Origin: Chondrilla cf. caribensis | Taxonomy: Eukaryota; Porifera; Demospongiae; Chondrillida; Chondrillidae | DNA length: 64,000 bases | NCBI GenBank assembly: GCA_964020155.1 | Contig: OZ026555.1 | Coordinates: 5,197,295-5,261,294, forward strand | Reading direction: 5' to 3' | In this document: one piece after another, positions 11,647 to 23,219 of the stretch | Layout: each line of letters opens with the position of its first letter | Numbering within the stretch: position 1 is the stretch's first letter | Translations under genes and position numbers: made by a program | The notes under the pieces: generated by a model | The model's database searches: none | What the model was told of the DNA's origin: nothing | What the model saw: only the letters and a program-made list of their open reading frames with translations

Positions 11647-13026
11647 TCAACAAGAACACCCAGAGTTTGCCGAAGGTTGGTTTTTGACTTGTAATTCGTG
11701 GTACTTTTTGTCTACTGCTTGCTGGAGTACGTCCCTCTGTTCATCGAGTTGAAGCATCTTGTCTATTAAAATCCTAAACATACGGGTAGATCAAACACTT
11801 GAATTCAGGGAGATGGTATATCTCAAAGAGCTAGTCTCACTTCATAGCTTCTGGTATATTGCGGTTCTCTTTTACTGATATTTCTTTCCATCCAATAAAG
11901 TTATTGTTTTGCGCAAAAGTTGCAATTTCTTCTTCGGATATTGCTCTTTGGTGCAACAAGTCACACTACATGCAGTAAACAGTCACATTAGATGTAGTAA
12001 ACGACACTACACACAGTAAACACTGACACTACATGCAGTAAACAGTCACATTAGATGTAGTAAACGACACTACACACAGTAAACACTGACACTACATGCA
12101 GTAAAGAAACATAACATTCAGTAAACAATAACTACACTACATCAAGTAGACAATCACACTGAACCCATCCCTAACAACCACATCGACCACCCACAAGCCT
12201 CACTTTATTGGCCAACAGAACTGATGGAACGGGAGAACCAGAGGGTAGAATTACTTTTTCATCTAAATCCTTTTTCCATGTCTGAGCTCCTTCCAACGTT
12301 CCTCTATTGGTGACATCAAACATGACAAAGCACCCAGCTGCTCCCTTGTAGTAGGTCCTGCTTAGTATTCTGCTTCTCTCTTGTCCAACTATGTCAAAAA
12401 ACTGATGGACAGAACAAAATACAGTGCAGTATTTAGCATTGAATTCCTTATCCGTGATACAATAGTACAGTCTACAATGATGGGGAGATCTCAACATGTG
12501 GGTAGATTATAGAGGTTCACTCAGTACAGTCTACAGTGATGGGGAGATCTCAACATGTGGGTAGATTATAGAGGTCCACTCAGTACAGTCTACAATGATG
12601 GGGAGATCTCAACATGTGGATAGATTATAGAGGTTCACTCAGTACAGTCTATAGTGATGGGGAGGCCTTATTATGCGAGTAAATTACAGCATTGGCACAA
12701 TCGAGCGTTATATTGATATGACACGTTCGGAAAGACCATTGACAATTACCTGCAAGGAACGTACCGATAGTCTCACTTTGAGATTATCCGTCCACTGTAC
12801 CTTCTTGACGGCATAGTCAACTAAAATGACGGATACAGACGGACAAGGTAAAATAATCACGGTAGCGACCGGAGTGGTGGGCACTGCAAGCCAATTCCTC
12901 AGTACCTCCAACTGTAGTCTTCATGTTCTCGATAAACTTATTGTTGATATATCGGTTGAGCAGGCTGGTCTTACCTACGGTGCTATCACCGATGACTATC
13001 ACTTTGAAGGAAAGTTCTGTCGACAT
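11647..13026 (-). CDS. Rab32/Rab38-like small GTPase
   Basis: A Rab GTPase, most like the Rab32/38 group that works on lysosome-related organelles and endosome-Golgi carriers. Five exons (13026-12906, 12820-12765, 12401-12204, 11965-11841, 11773-11647) join in phase to give 208 residues. Seen motifs are G1 GDSTVGKT, the G2 threonine in KTTVG, G3 DIVGQE, G4 NKCD (split exactly at an intron, NK/CD), G5 ISVKEN, and a C-terminal CSC for double prenylation. The segment [20 protein letters not shown] strongly resembles Rab32-type proteins. Odd points are G3 [10 protein letters not shown], where Rab32 has WDIAGQERF, and SVK in place of SAK in G5. The ATG at 13026 is chosen because no in-frame ATG precedes it. 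The gene sits 133 bp from the divergent synaptophysin-like gene. The subgroup is a family call, not a tree. Confidence 0.88.
11967..12125. repeat. ~63-bp imperfect tandem repeat, about 2.5 copies
   Basis: Repeats of a unit holding cactacatgcagtaaacagt and agatgtagtaaacgacac, in intron 3 of the Rab32-like gene next to exon 4. Confidence 0.85.
12466..12690. repeat. 59-bp minisatellite, ~3.5 copies (same family as 24232-24600)
   Basis: A unit containing tgatggggagatctcaacat and gtgggtagattatagagg repeats with a 59-bp period (gatctc at 12487, 12546, 12605; a fourth copy is decayed). It lies in intron 2 of the Rab32-like gene. The same unit occurs 11 kb away in another gene. Confidence 0.95.
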
Positions 13027-13159
13027 TTTCAGTCGATGATCACATGACACCCATGAACTATGGAATCAGCGAAGGTTAATATAGAGAACGCGTTTATTTG
13101 CGTTTCGTGCAGTTGAAGGTGTTCTAAACCAGGAAGTTGTCTGGAGATCGTGAAGAGAA
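13027..13159. promoter_or_regulatory. Compact bidirectional promoter, Rab32-like and synaptophysin-like genes
   Basis: Only 133 bp separate the two divergent start codons, so both 5' untranslated regions and core promoters must lie here or be very short. No TATA box is evident. Shared control of two vesicle proteins is an inference from the spacing. Confidence 0.6.
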
Positions 13160-14746
13160 ATGGAATTCCACTGGAAAGTTATCATTCAGGCGAAAGGATT
13201 CTTGAAGATTGTCGAATTTGTGAGTTTTAGCGCAAAAAATTGCTTTTAATTGGCTTTTGACCAGTTGATGAGTGGTTGAGATGCAGCACACGTTTCTTCA
13301 CGGCAAAAAACGCCGCTGGCTACAAGCCGAATGTGCCGCGGTGGATTTATAGGTTTTTTGATGTGTAAAGATGCAAATTTCACCACAAGAAGCGCATTAT
13401 TTTCAGCAGTCTCTATTATCCTTCAATTCTCAAATTGTCTTTTAATTAATCCATGTTAATTATGATCAGGTATCAGGTTGATGACACTTTGAATTTTTTG
13501 CATTCATGCAGATACTGGCTTTGATAACACTCTCCATTTTGGCTGGATACGGTCTATCTGTTGAGATTTCGACCTGTACCTTGAGCTCGGGCAATGTCAC
13601 CACTCAATTCTCCACCCACTACCCTTTTGATCTACTGACAGTCCAGAGAACCAACTTGACATCCAATCAACGTTTAGGAGACATAACGATTCCTGGGACT
13701 CCGACAATGATATCGGCCGGTAGACAGGCTTCATTTTTCGTTGCCTGGGGAGTGCTGACACTCTTCTACTGTATCATAGCTGTTGTGGTCTACATCACCA
13801 CTATGGCAGAGGCAGAAAGGTTGGGAAAAGTGTACCATGTGCTGTGCTATACAGTAAGTGTGTGTGTGTGTGCATGTGTGCGAGTGTGTGTGTGTGTGTG
13901 CACGCACATGCGTGTGTGTGAATGTACATGTATAGATATATACATGTACATGTGTAATTTTGTGTTTATGTGTGTGCATGCATGCAGTGTGTGTTGACTA
14001 TTCCTTCCATACACTTCAGCAATTGGGCTTCACAATATTCTGGTGTTTCATGTGGTTCGTGGCCTCTGCTGAGTGGGCAGCGGGGCAGAACAAACTGGGA
14101 GGAGAGTTGCAACTCATTGCTGAAGCTACCGATTTCAACGATTGCCTTAATCCTGTCCGTGTAGTCACACCCTACTCACTCATAGTGCTCCAGTCAGCCA
14201 TTGCCGTGGTGAGTGGTTTGATGGGCTGCTACGTATGTGCACTGTAACACATGTATGTATCCAACATTCTCCTTGTTCATGCGTATCCAACATTCTCCTT
14301 GTTCATACGTATCCAACATTCTCCTCGTTCTTATGTATCCAATATTCTCCTCGTTCATATGCATCCAACATTCTCCTCGTTCATATGTATTCAACATTCT
14401 CCTTGTTCATATGTACGTACATGTTTGTGTGTATGCAGCATACCTTCCACGTTGGTACATATGTACAATACTTCACTGCCATGTATGCAGAGTTGATCCT
14501 TTGTTAACATTATTATATATGTACATATAATATGTCCACAAACATATCTATGTATGCACATGTACGTATGTATTAGACCACATGGTTCATTCCATGCACT
14601 TTCTCCCCCTTGTCAATCAGGTCTTTGGTTTCTTGAACGTGTTAGTGTGGTTCTGCAACATTTGGTGGATCCTCAAGGACTGTCCAGCCTTCATCGCCTG
14701 GCAGGAGAAGAGATCCAGTCGTAGTAGTAACCCCTATCAACAGTAG
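13160..14746 (+). CDS. Synaptophysin/synaptogyrin-type MARVEL vesicle protein (SYPL1-like)
   Basis: A four-pass MARVEL-domain protein of the synaptophysin/SYPL family, found in small vesicles. Four phase-0 exons (13160-13219, 13512-13853, 14020-14208, 14621-14746) give 238 residues. Exon 1 matches the family's N terminus (KGFLKIVEF before TM1). TM1 is LALITLSILAGYG. A luminal loop has cysteine and NxT sites. TM2 is SFFVAWGVLTLFYCIIAVVV, TM3 is FTIFWCFMWFVASAEWA, and TM4 is VFGFLNVLVWFCNIWWI, after the hallmark WFVxSxxWA. The long tyrosine-rich tail of true synaptophysins is absent; the protein ends shortly after TM4, so it is closer to SYPL1 or synaptoporin in plan. In an animal without synapses it would be a general vesicle protein. 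(GT)n starts directly at the donor of exon 2. Confidence 0.9.
14257..14420. repeat. 26-bp minisatellite, ~6 copies
   Basis: The unit tatccaacattctccttgtt plus six variable bases repeats every 26 bp (ccaacattct at 14261, 14287, 14313 and on), within intron 3 of the synaptophysin-like gene. Confidence 0.95.
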
Positions 14747-15152
14747 GACGTTGACTCAGTGTAGCAATAGTGCATGAGTAATTGTTTGCTAGGTGGGCAG
14801 CTGAAGGTGGCAGGGTTAACTGTTCATCCCAAATCATGGTTGACTGCATGCAGTATGTAGTATTGCTAAATATGCGAGAATTCAATAGAGCAAAGCGTCT
14901 TTGACAGACTAGTGGAGGGTGCCGCAAATCCAGGCAGTAAAGTGCACAGTTGAATAACTTTATTAATTGAGTATATTAAACATGCATATGAATTTATAAA
15001 TTTACATAAGCATATAAAATGACACAATGATTGAGGTTGATATATATATATTTATGATAATTAAGATATTAAGGTTTACATACTTGGACATACAGTACAC
15101 GAGAGCAGGCTATTGATAACTACGTTTGCTGCAGCTGAAGGTGGTATAGTAG
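14747..15152. other. Convergent 3' flanks
   Basis: AT-rich sequence between two converging genes (synaptophysin-like on plus, Ig/FN3 receptor on minus). Both 3' untranslated regions should lie here. I see nothing else. Confidence 0.5.
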
Positions 15153-17120
15153 TCAGTTGTTGTGGGTTGCAGTGGAGAATGGATCCAGTACATAGACATT
15201 AGTGTGGTTGGTTTCACCTGCTAGGGTGGGGGGAGGATGAGGGACGTAGCCAGCTGAACTGACTGGGGTTGAAGGAATCGGGAAGAACACTTCAAGGTCC
15301 ATGTCCAGGGTATTTCCCTCGGTTGTAGCAAGCCCCTCGGTTGTAGTAGACCCCTCGGTTGTAGTAGGCCCCTCAGTTGTAGTAGGCCCCTTGGTTGAAT
15401 GACTTGTCACTTTGGGACTTGAAATGGGAGCTGGGACATATCCATTGCCTCCATGACCGGGAGATTGAAGGTATTTTTCATCATTTATTTGTTCTGAGGT
15501 GTATGGTGCGTTAGAGATAGATTCATCAGCTTCAAAGTATGTTGTTGTTACATTGACTTCAAATAGAGTGACTTGATCTGGATCAATCTCTGGAGTGAAT
15601 CCCCAATAGTTCAAACACTGTAGAGGAGGGTTGTTGACAATATTACTGATTGTCAGCAATTATCAGTCAGGTGGGTGTGTACAGCACATGTTAGGTGGGT
15701 GTGTATCTGTGTCAGGTGGGTGTGTGCAACACATGTTAGGTAGGTGTGTACAGTACATGTCAGGTGGGTGTGTACTGCACATGTCAGGTGGGTGTGTACA
15801 GCACATGTCAGGTGGGTGTGTACCTGTGTCAGGTGGGTGTGTACCTGTGTCAGGTGGGTGTGTACAGTGAAGCCTGATTGGTGACTACATGCAGTGCATG
15901 CCATGGAACATCACAGCTTAGGTCCTGTCTAACCTTGAGAGTGAGGTCTTTCCTCAATGTCCACTCCATCTTCCTCTCCTTGGCACACTTAGGGGTATGA
16001 ACTGCACAGAAGCACACCAATACTAATGCTATTGTGATGGAGATAGCAGCACCTCCAGCAACTGAAAGAATGGGTAGAATGAGGTGGAGTAAATGCAATG
16101 TATTAGCGAGTAGAGCAAACACACCGCACATGCAAAACACACAACATGTACACATGCACCCTACTGTACACACACAACACATGCACCCTACTGTACACAC
16201 ACAACACATGCAAACCTACTGTACACACAACACATACAAACCTACTGTACACTCACAACACATGCAAACCTACTGTACACTCGCAACACATGCAAACCTA
16301 CTGTACACTCGCAACACATGCAAACCTATTGTACACTCACAACACATGCAACCACACATACACACTCTTGGACAAAAAGGCTTACTCCAAAGTGGTTTAG
16401 CATCTATTTCGTCTGTTGTGACATATTTGTGAGCACCTGGGCCACTCCCTGCCCCAGCATACACCGCTGTGACTATCACCTTATATCTTGTAGACGGCGT
16501 CAGTCCAGATACTGTGTGTGTAGTCTCTGTGGTGTTCTCCAATGTTACCAGAGAATTGGCATTGATATTAACAACCTGTATTCGATAATTCAACACTTCA
16601 CCATTGGATATGGCTGGAGGCTTCCATGTGACAGTGATGGAGGTGAAGGTGGTGTTGACAATGGTGAGGTTTTCTGGTTCCATAAGTTCTGTGAAGAAAC
16701 GAAACACAATTCTCACTCTCTCTCTCACACACACAGTACATGCTATAGATAAACTAATCTACTCTCACTGTATTGTCCATACCTTTTGTTGTGACACTCT
16801 CATTAGCCCCTGGGCCACTCCCTGCACTAGTGAATGCCTTGACTACCACTGCATATCTTGTGGACGGCATTAGTTCATGTGTTGTCAACATTGTCGCTGT
16901 TACATTTTTCTCCTTGGTGATCTTGTTGACCTTTGTCGAATTGAGTGTTGCATCGTTAGCGTTGATGATAGCAACTTGTACCTGGTAAATGGAGATGATG
17001 CCGTTGGGTATTGCTGGAGGGTCCCAAGTGACAGTAATAGAGGTGAAGGTGACACTACTGATGGTCAAGTTCTCTGGAGCTGTAGGTACTGTGAACAAAA
17101 GAAATGACATTATTCTCTTC

Positions 17121-17187
<67 letters not shown>

Positions 17188-17978
17188 CGCACAGGAATTG
17201 TGCTTACTTGATTCATTTGTTGTCACATTCAGCTCTTCACTATAGTCTCCCCATCCATCACTGCTTTGAGCATATACTCTGAACGTGTACATTGTGTAGG
17301 GCCTGAGTCCACCTATCACAATCTCCTCAATACTGCTGTTCTCCTTCCTGCTGGCATTGTTGGACATTAACGCTTCTCTTATTTCTGTGATATAATACTC
17401 TATAGGTGAGTACGTTGGATTAATAACTTTGGCTCCATCCCACTTCAGAGTAGCAGATGTAGCTGAGACGTTGTATGCAGTGAGGTTCTCAGGAGAGGCG
17501 GGGACATCTGATAGGTAGACAGGAAGATATATAACTAACTGCCCTATATTAAATTGACACAGACCATCCAGGTAGTACTATCATTAGTGATGGTGGTGGC
17601 TGTTCGTGGTACACACACTGTACACACATACCACTGTAATATTTTGTATGCCACATATATACATATGTACCACATATACACACATACCACTGTTATATGA
17701 GGCATATCACGTACATACATACATACCACATCTATAGTAATCTGTTGGGCCCACACGTTGTGGCCAACGTAAGCAATAAAGTGGTTGCCATTGTCCTATC
17801 GAATATGCCAGCAAAATGGTACCATCACTAGTAAACGTATATGTTGAGAAGCCAGAATTTAACACAGTCCAAGACGATTGCTACAGTAAAGCACAGCACA
17901 AATATGAATTTAATTAGATCGAACCAAATCTCTTCACAATCACACACATAGCCACATGTGCATGTTTACACAAGCACA

Positions 17979-18053
<75 letters not shown>

Positions 18054-19027
18054 ACATACATAATTATAAAGCAATTCTGATCTTGCATTAGTCATGTTTT
18101 GATAATCATGTTTGTTATCGTAGTCTGTTGGCATTTTGAAGTATTCAGTATTTGGCCCGTACAATTGAGCTGCACTGTACTGGTTTGGAAATAATATTCC
18201 ATTTGATTTAGTGTTATTTTTAAGGAGTCCTAAACCAAATGGTTTGATATCCAATGTCATGCTTCTTCCATTACAGGTCTTCTTCACTTTGAGCTTCAGC
18301 CCTTTATGACAGGGAAGAGGAGGTAGCTAACAAGTGACATCACACAATTCACACCATCAACATAGTAATAATGTGCACTAAAAGATGAAGAGGGTTTAAG
18401 AGCTGATTTAAAGCCATATCAGCTATCAGTTATAAGATCTGTTACTAAATTCTTTTTCACACATACACATGTGCGTGTGTGTGTGTGTGTGCGTGTGTGT
18501 GCATGTGTTAGCACTCACATGATACAACAGATGTTTCAGGAAATTGTGTAGCCAGACTGGCCCGGCTCTGACCATTGGTGAGGTTAACCACAGCTATAAC
18601 CTTAATGTTAATAACCATAAACATAAGATTGTTCTTTAATGCACCACTACAAAAGGACTCATAGCTCCTCAGCTCATCAACCAAGTTGCTAAAAGTACCA
18701 GCGTAGCAGATCCTCCCATCATCACTCTTGGCGTAGTTTGTTGTTGGTTGCGTTTTCCCATCATGTTCCACATTCACAGGCTCCAGTATAACCTTATAGT
18801 CAACACGGTTCTCATCAAGGCCTCCGCAATGGCTGGGAGGTTTCCAACAAAAGTTCAGGTGAGCAACCGCGTCACTTTCATTCTGTACTTCTGGAATAGT
18901 TAACCTGGGATACTCCAAATCTACCACTGGATTCAGACAACCTGGTGAGGGTGGCAACCGAAACATGGAGAATTGTCAATATAGTTGGGTTTGAACACAC
19001 ACACACACCAACATGTGCACACGTACA

Positions 19028-19118
<91 letters not shown>

Positions 19119-19685
19119 ACCAAAGGGTAGTACTCTGTACATTGTAGAAAACTTAGTGTTCCCTCTACTAGTATGGCATGTATATACTCCTGAATTGTTG
19201 GCTTTTAGCATCTCCTGATGACGACCAGAGAGAGGCCACCCATTCAAGAACCACTTAAAATCTCCTGACGAGTTATCAGGGTGGCAGTACAGAGTAGGGC
19301 TGTCATCATCACCTTCCTTATTGATGTACTGTGTACTGCTAATATTAGGAGCCCGGGGGCTTATGTTGGCTGTAAGAACAAACACAACATCATAAAACCA
19401 ATATATTATTTCCATTATTGATAGTATGTAGATCTGGAATAAAATATTAAAAGCACATACTCATGTACATACAGTATGTACAAACACACACCTGTGTACA
19501 GTATGTATGTGGGTGTGTTAGTATATACCAACTATACAGGAAGTTGCCACAACCCAGTCTGTACCACTGACAGAGAACATGAATATGTAGGTTTATGTGG
19601 TCAATGATAATTAATACTGTATTGATACTATTAATTTCATGTATCACAAGTCATGCCCCCCACACACACAAACACACACACACAT

Positions 19686-19750
<65 letters not shown>

Positions 19751-20085
19751 CACGCACACACACACGCACACACATGTACATACACGCATGCAGTCACATA
19801 GACATACACACTACACCTGGAATGTTAATATAGAAATGAATCCTCATGAAACTAGAGCATTTAAGTGCTATTAAATTAGTTCTTGAACCGGGAACCAATA
19901 ACAAGCAACATATCAGATCAGGAAGTTCACCACAGGATGAAGAACACATCCCCTACTGTTCCCACTCTCTTCCCATCAAGGTCAATCATCCTACAAATTC
20001 ATTTACTCTTTATGTTTGTGTTAGGGTACCACCATGAGGTCAATACGGATGACTGCATATTCAGCTAGTGCTGATGCATGACTGA

Positions 20086-20135
<50 letters not shown>

Positions 20136-20607
20136 CAAAGACACACACACACACATGTCCACACACACATACAGAGGAGTTTACCTGATATCCCATCCTG
20201 CAGAGAATGACTGTAATACCGCAATCTTCCCCCCCAGTCTTCCACATAACATCTGTAGGAACCTCTGTTATGTGTGGTCACTGAAGTATTCAGAGTTGAG
20301 GTCAATTTTATGATTGTAGAACTTCTTTCCTCATTCTGTGACACTCGGTCCTCACTGGGACACAATGTCTCCACTTTACTGTTATCCAAGGACCTAAATT
20401 CCCAGCATATTTGATAGGATATCCACTCCTCCTTGTTTCCGTATGCTATTCCGCCAACTTTCCTCCAGGTAATATGAAATCCACCAATAGGGGTTACTTG
20501 AGCCTTACATTGCAGAGGACCACTTCCTGAAACATTCTTAGGATGTTCTGTGAATCTTATGAGATCTGGGGATGCCAGGTAGTTGTCACACTCTCCAGCC
20601 AGGACCA
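15153..20607 (-). CDS. Ig- and fibronectin III-domain single-pass receptor, 5' exon missing
   Basis: A cell-surface receptor or adhesion protein of about 1,000 residues. Ten exons run in continuous frame: 20607-20185, 19369-19121, 18941-18519, 18301-18060, 17880-17727, 17507-17208, 17088-16783, 16688-16386, 16061-15934, 15617-15153. Exon 1 here has a cysteine-rich Ig-like fold (CKAQ ... WRKV ... GSYRCYV). Exon 2 is an Ig domain (LYCHPD, FKWFLNG, GVYTCH). Exon 3 is FN3-like (NFCWKPPSHCGG). Exons 4-5 form an unrecognised spacer. Exons 6-8 are three FN3 domains (PENLT start, TWxPP, GLxPxTxY). The membrane segment is AAISITIALVLVCFCAV. The tail has TTTEG repeats and tyrosines in GYVPAP, GYVPHP and TYFEA. 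Ectodomain junctions are almost all phase 1. I found no signal-peptide exon upstream of 20607. No kinase or phosphatase domain is present. Confidence 0.85.
15660..15870. repeat. Minisatellite of GT-rich ~20-24-bp units
   Basis: Repeats of caggtgggtgtgtac followed by agcacatgt or ctgtgt, in the last intron of the Ig/FN3 receptor gene. Confidence 0.9.
16135..16365. repeat. ~27-bp minisatellite, ~8 copies
   Basis: The unit acacatgcaaacctactgta plus a CA-rich spacer, in the intron between the third FN3 exon and the transmembrane exon of the receptor gene. Confidence 0.9.
17123..17183. repeat. (CA)n tract in receptor intron
   Basis: About 30 CA units; (TG)n on the sense strand, just after the donor of the first of the three adjacent FN3 exons. 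Confidence 0.95.
17980..18052. repeat. (CA)n tract in receptor intron
   Basis: About 36 CA units. On the sense strand the (TG)n begins within about 10 bases of the donor at 18059. Confidence 0.95.
19030..19116. repeat. (CA)n tract in receptor intron
   Basis: About 43 CA units. On the sense strand the donor itself reads gtaagtgtgtgtg, so the repeat runs straight into the splice site at 19120. Confidence 0.95.
19664..19770. repeat. (CA)n tract
   Basis: An interrupted CA repeat in the intron between the two Ig-like exons of the receptor gene. Confidence 0.95.
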
Positions 20608-21390
20608 CTGTCAGAGAACACGAATATGCCAGTTTATGTGGTCAATTTACAGTGATATTATACTTAGTAGACTATGCATGTATCGTTTGTCCTAGTGCCA
20701 TGCATGTGGCATGTTGATAATAATAATTATTGGTTTAATATACACACGCTACCTTGATAAACAAACAGCTAAGAGTAACAGAGACGGAATATCACACTGC
20801 AACTGTAAACTGTACAGTTTATAGAGTCTATAAAAATTCGAGGAGGGCGTAGCGATCACTAATTACTACCGAGGATCGACTCGATAGCGAGAGACCTGGA
20901 TTGATTCTCCCAGCAATGAATTGCTAGCGATTATAATTTTGATTGAAATCACTCAAAATTTTCCCCAGTTAACTCACACGAGGAGAGGCTGGTCCAAGTG
21001 ACACAGAGTAGCAAGGGCGCAAGGTATCCTAGAGCAGCGTTCATTCTTCCGAGATTAACTTGTACACTTCTACCTACTTAACTAACCTATTAGTCTACGT
21101 ACGGCGTGTATAGTCTGCAGCTATTGTACTCGCGCGGAACATAAGTATTCTAAACCGTTTCTGACGTAACTACCGTATTTAATCACATTTTACAAGCTTT
21201 CATCGTCTGCGGGTGATGTAATAACATCGCTATTTTTTCTGTTTGTTTGTTTCACTTCAGTATCTTTACTACTCATTATAGGTTCCTTTACTCTTATAAA
21301 ACATCTTTACTGGTTGCCAGGTAAATCTATTGATTTGTACTCCTGTGTCTGAGCTTTTGCCTCGCAAAATCACTCCATTATTTGTCATTT
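20608..21390. other. Intergenic or 5' region of the receptor gene
   Basis: Should contain the missing first exon and promoter of the Ig/FN3 receptor. A hydrophobic stretch coded on the minus strand near 20755-20800 (SLLLLAVCLS) resembles a signal peptide, but has no in-frame ATG and its donor is in the wrong phase, so I did not join it. Otherwise nothing is recognised. Confidence 0.35.
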
Positions 21391-21392
21391 AT

Positions 21393-21393
<1 letters not shown>

Positions 21394-21430
<37 letters not shown>
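21394..21430. repeat. (ATT)n tract, possible retroelement tail
   Basis: About 12 ATT units. Read on the minus strand it is (AAT)n, placed about 180 bases after the stop codon of the ORF1-like gene, as expected for the 3' tail of a LINE-type insertion. Confidence 0.6.
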
Positions 21431-21608
21431 TGATATTAACGTGCTACATGCAAAATTGCACTAGGGTATCAGCCACCCTATGAAGCACGACACACATCAG
21501 AAAAGAAAAGCTATAAATTCAACTCAAAATGAAAACAACTTTGATCAATAAGGTAGTGGTAAATATTGAGATAGAGTTGCAATGGTTGAATGAATCATCG
21601 ATGGATAC

Positions 21609-22088
21609 CTATATCTCATTTTCAACATCAAGTTTTAGCTCCATGGCATCAACAGAGCCCATATCGATACCGTCTACCATTAAAACACCACGACGAGTAA
21701 TATACACATTACTATATCCGTCATTCTTTGCTTCTTTCATCCTTGCCACCAATGCTCTCATATTTCGCCTCTGGAGAGTTGTGTAGTCATTGTTGATAAA
21801 GATTCCAGACCCTTTTAATAGATGGCACTTGTTCATGATGTCTACCTTACACTGCGCCTCTCTCAACTTCACTACTACAGGACGGATATTGCTATCCCCC
21901 TTCTTCCCCAACCTGAATGCTTCTATGATGCTGACCTGCTCTGACTCCATTCCAAGTTTGTCACTAAGCATGCTTCTACATTGTCTGACTGGGCCATGAC
22001 TATCCTCCTCATCCAGACCGTAAATGACTATATTTTTACTACGTAATTGGCGATCATGTATTTCGATTCTCTTCTCTTGTTCTCTCAT
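21609..22088 (-). mobile_element. LINE ORF1-like protein, intact reading frame
   Basis: An open frame of 159 residues from the ATG at 22088. It has an N-terminal charged helix (REQEKRIEIHDRQ), then RSKNIVIYGL, the start of an RRM-like fold common in LINE ORF1 proteins, then IIEAFRLGKK, RPVVVKL and the basic segment LQRRNMRALVARMKEAK. LINE ORF1 proteins bind the element's RNA as chaperones. No reverse transcriptase follows it: only ~180 bases separate the stop from an (AAT)n tract. This may be a 5' fragment or an ORF1-only derivative. Family assignment rests on the pattern of motifs and not on a search. Confidence 0.65.
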
Positions 22089-22217
22089 GGTGGAAGATGA
22101 ATGGGATATATAAAGTGTGTTCTGTAAGGCGATCAATCAATCAATCATTATTTTAACGTGCATTTGCATCAAATCAAAATCCAGTGATACACTTGACAAT
22201 GACTGAGAAAGGTCTGC

Positions 22218-22790
22218 TCATTTGTCTTTCCATCTCTCGCACTCCAGCAGCCAATGATGCACATCTTCCACCTTCCCTAAATCACATTTCCCACATGTTC
22301 TCTCCTCCCTCCCAAGCCCCCTCCATCTTCCACACTCAATCCTGAGTGGGGCTGTCCCACCTCTAATCATCATCATGAGTCTTCTCTTGCCCCTGTCAGC
22401 AACATCTAAACATCTCTCATCTACTCACCACCTCTCTCTTCCAATAGCCTCAACAAGGCCAACTTGGGTTTTGTGGCTAGTTCATTGTCCCATTCATCTT
22501 CCACCTTCCTTCTCACACAAGCCTGTAACATTGTTGTGATATTCCCACATGACAGTCCTTTTACCTCCTCAACACTAATTTCACACCAACCAAAGCACTC
22601 TATGCATTTTTTTCAGATCCTTCGTCCATCCTCCACCACTCATGGCTGCTGCCAATGCTGCTGCCCTCAAAATCCCTCCTTCAAACATTGTATTTGTCTT
22701 AACCTTCAACCATAAACTAGGTGGTGTGTGACTAGGCATGCACTTGGGCATGCTAGGCATCCTGCTGTCACAGGTGCAGAGGGAGGCCAA
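22218..22790 (-). pseudogene. LINE reverse transcriptase (ORF2) C-terminal remnant
   Basis: Minus-strand coding remnants match the 3' end of LINE ORF2: ACVRRKVEDEWDNELATKPK, then after a frameshift RGGTAPLRIECGRW, then the terminal zinc-knuckle-like CGKCDLGKVEDVHHWLLEC before a stop at 22218. At least two frameshifts and several in-frame stops show it is dead. It is followed by (TTGA)n at about 22131-22150 on the minus strand, which fits a LINE 3' tail. The ORF1-like frame lies downstream of it, the wrong order for one element, so two insertions are likely. Confidence 0.75.
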
Positions 22791-22799
22791 TCAAGTAGC

Positions 22800-23219
22800 T
22801 TTTCTTGAAACTGTTAGTTTGCAATTAGAAACCACATAGAAACTCTCCAAGTACAGGAAGACCTGTCAATTAAGGGCAGCTGTTTAGAGCCAAATTGACC
22901 TCAAGTCATTGTGTATACTATTACATATGCACGGACAATAATAACCACAAGTGCATGCCTAGTTGAGCATCACCTAGTCTCACGTAGTTGTGCAGCAGCA
23001 TCACTTCAAAGCAAAATTTATCAGCCAACGAATGTTCCAACGCCTGCTGGATACCAGTAACACAATAGCGGCGGTTTGCACCTGATCATTTTCCAGCTAT
23101 CGGTTTGGAGAAAAGGGCTGACTACGCGAGACTACATATCACCAGAGATCACTATTCCTACGCTAAGCGTGGGAATGAGTTAGAAGGACCTAGGTATCAA
23201 GTACGGATCAAACATGTTG
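22800..23219. other. Upstream flank of mucin-like gene
   Basis: Sequence between the LINE remnant and the E-box inverted repeat. I see no gene or repeat that I can support. Confidence 0.4.

Noticed and set aside
12171..12203. Early stop of the Rab32-like protein ending in CGC, which looks like a prenylation motif
   Set aside because: It is intron read-through. A donor gtgagg after NK joins to an exon starting CD, restoring NKCD and a normal C terminus ending CSC.
20755..20800. Possible signal-peptide exon of the Ig/FN3 receptor on the minus strand
   Set aside because: No in-frame ATG, and its donor phase does not match the phase-1 start of the next exon.
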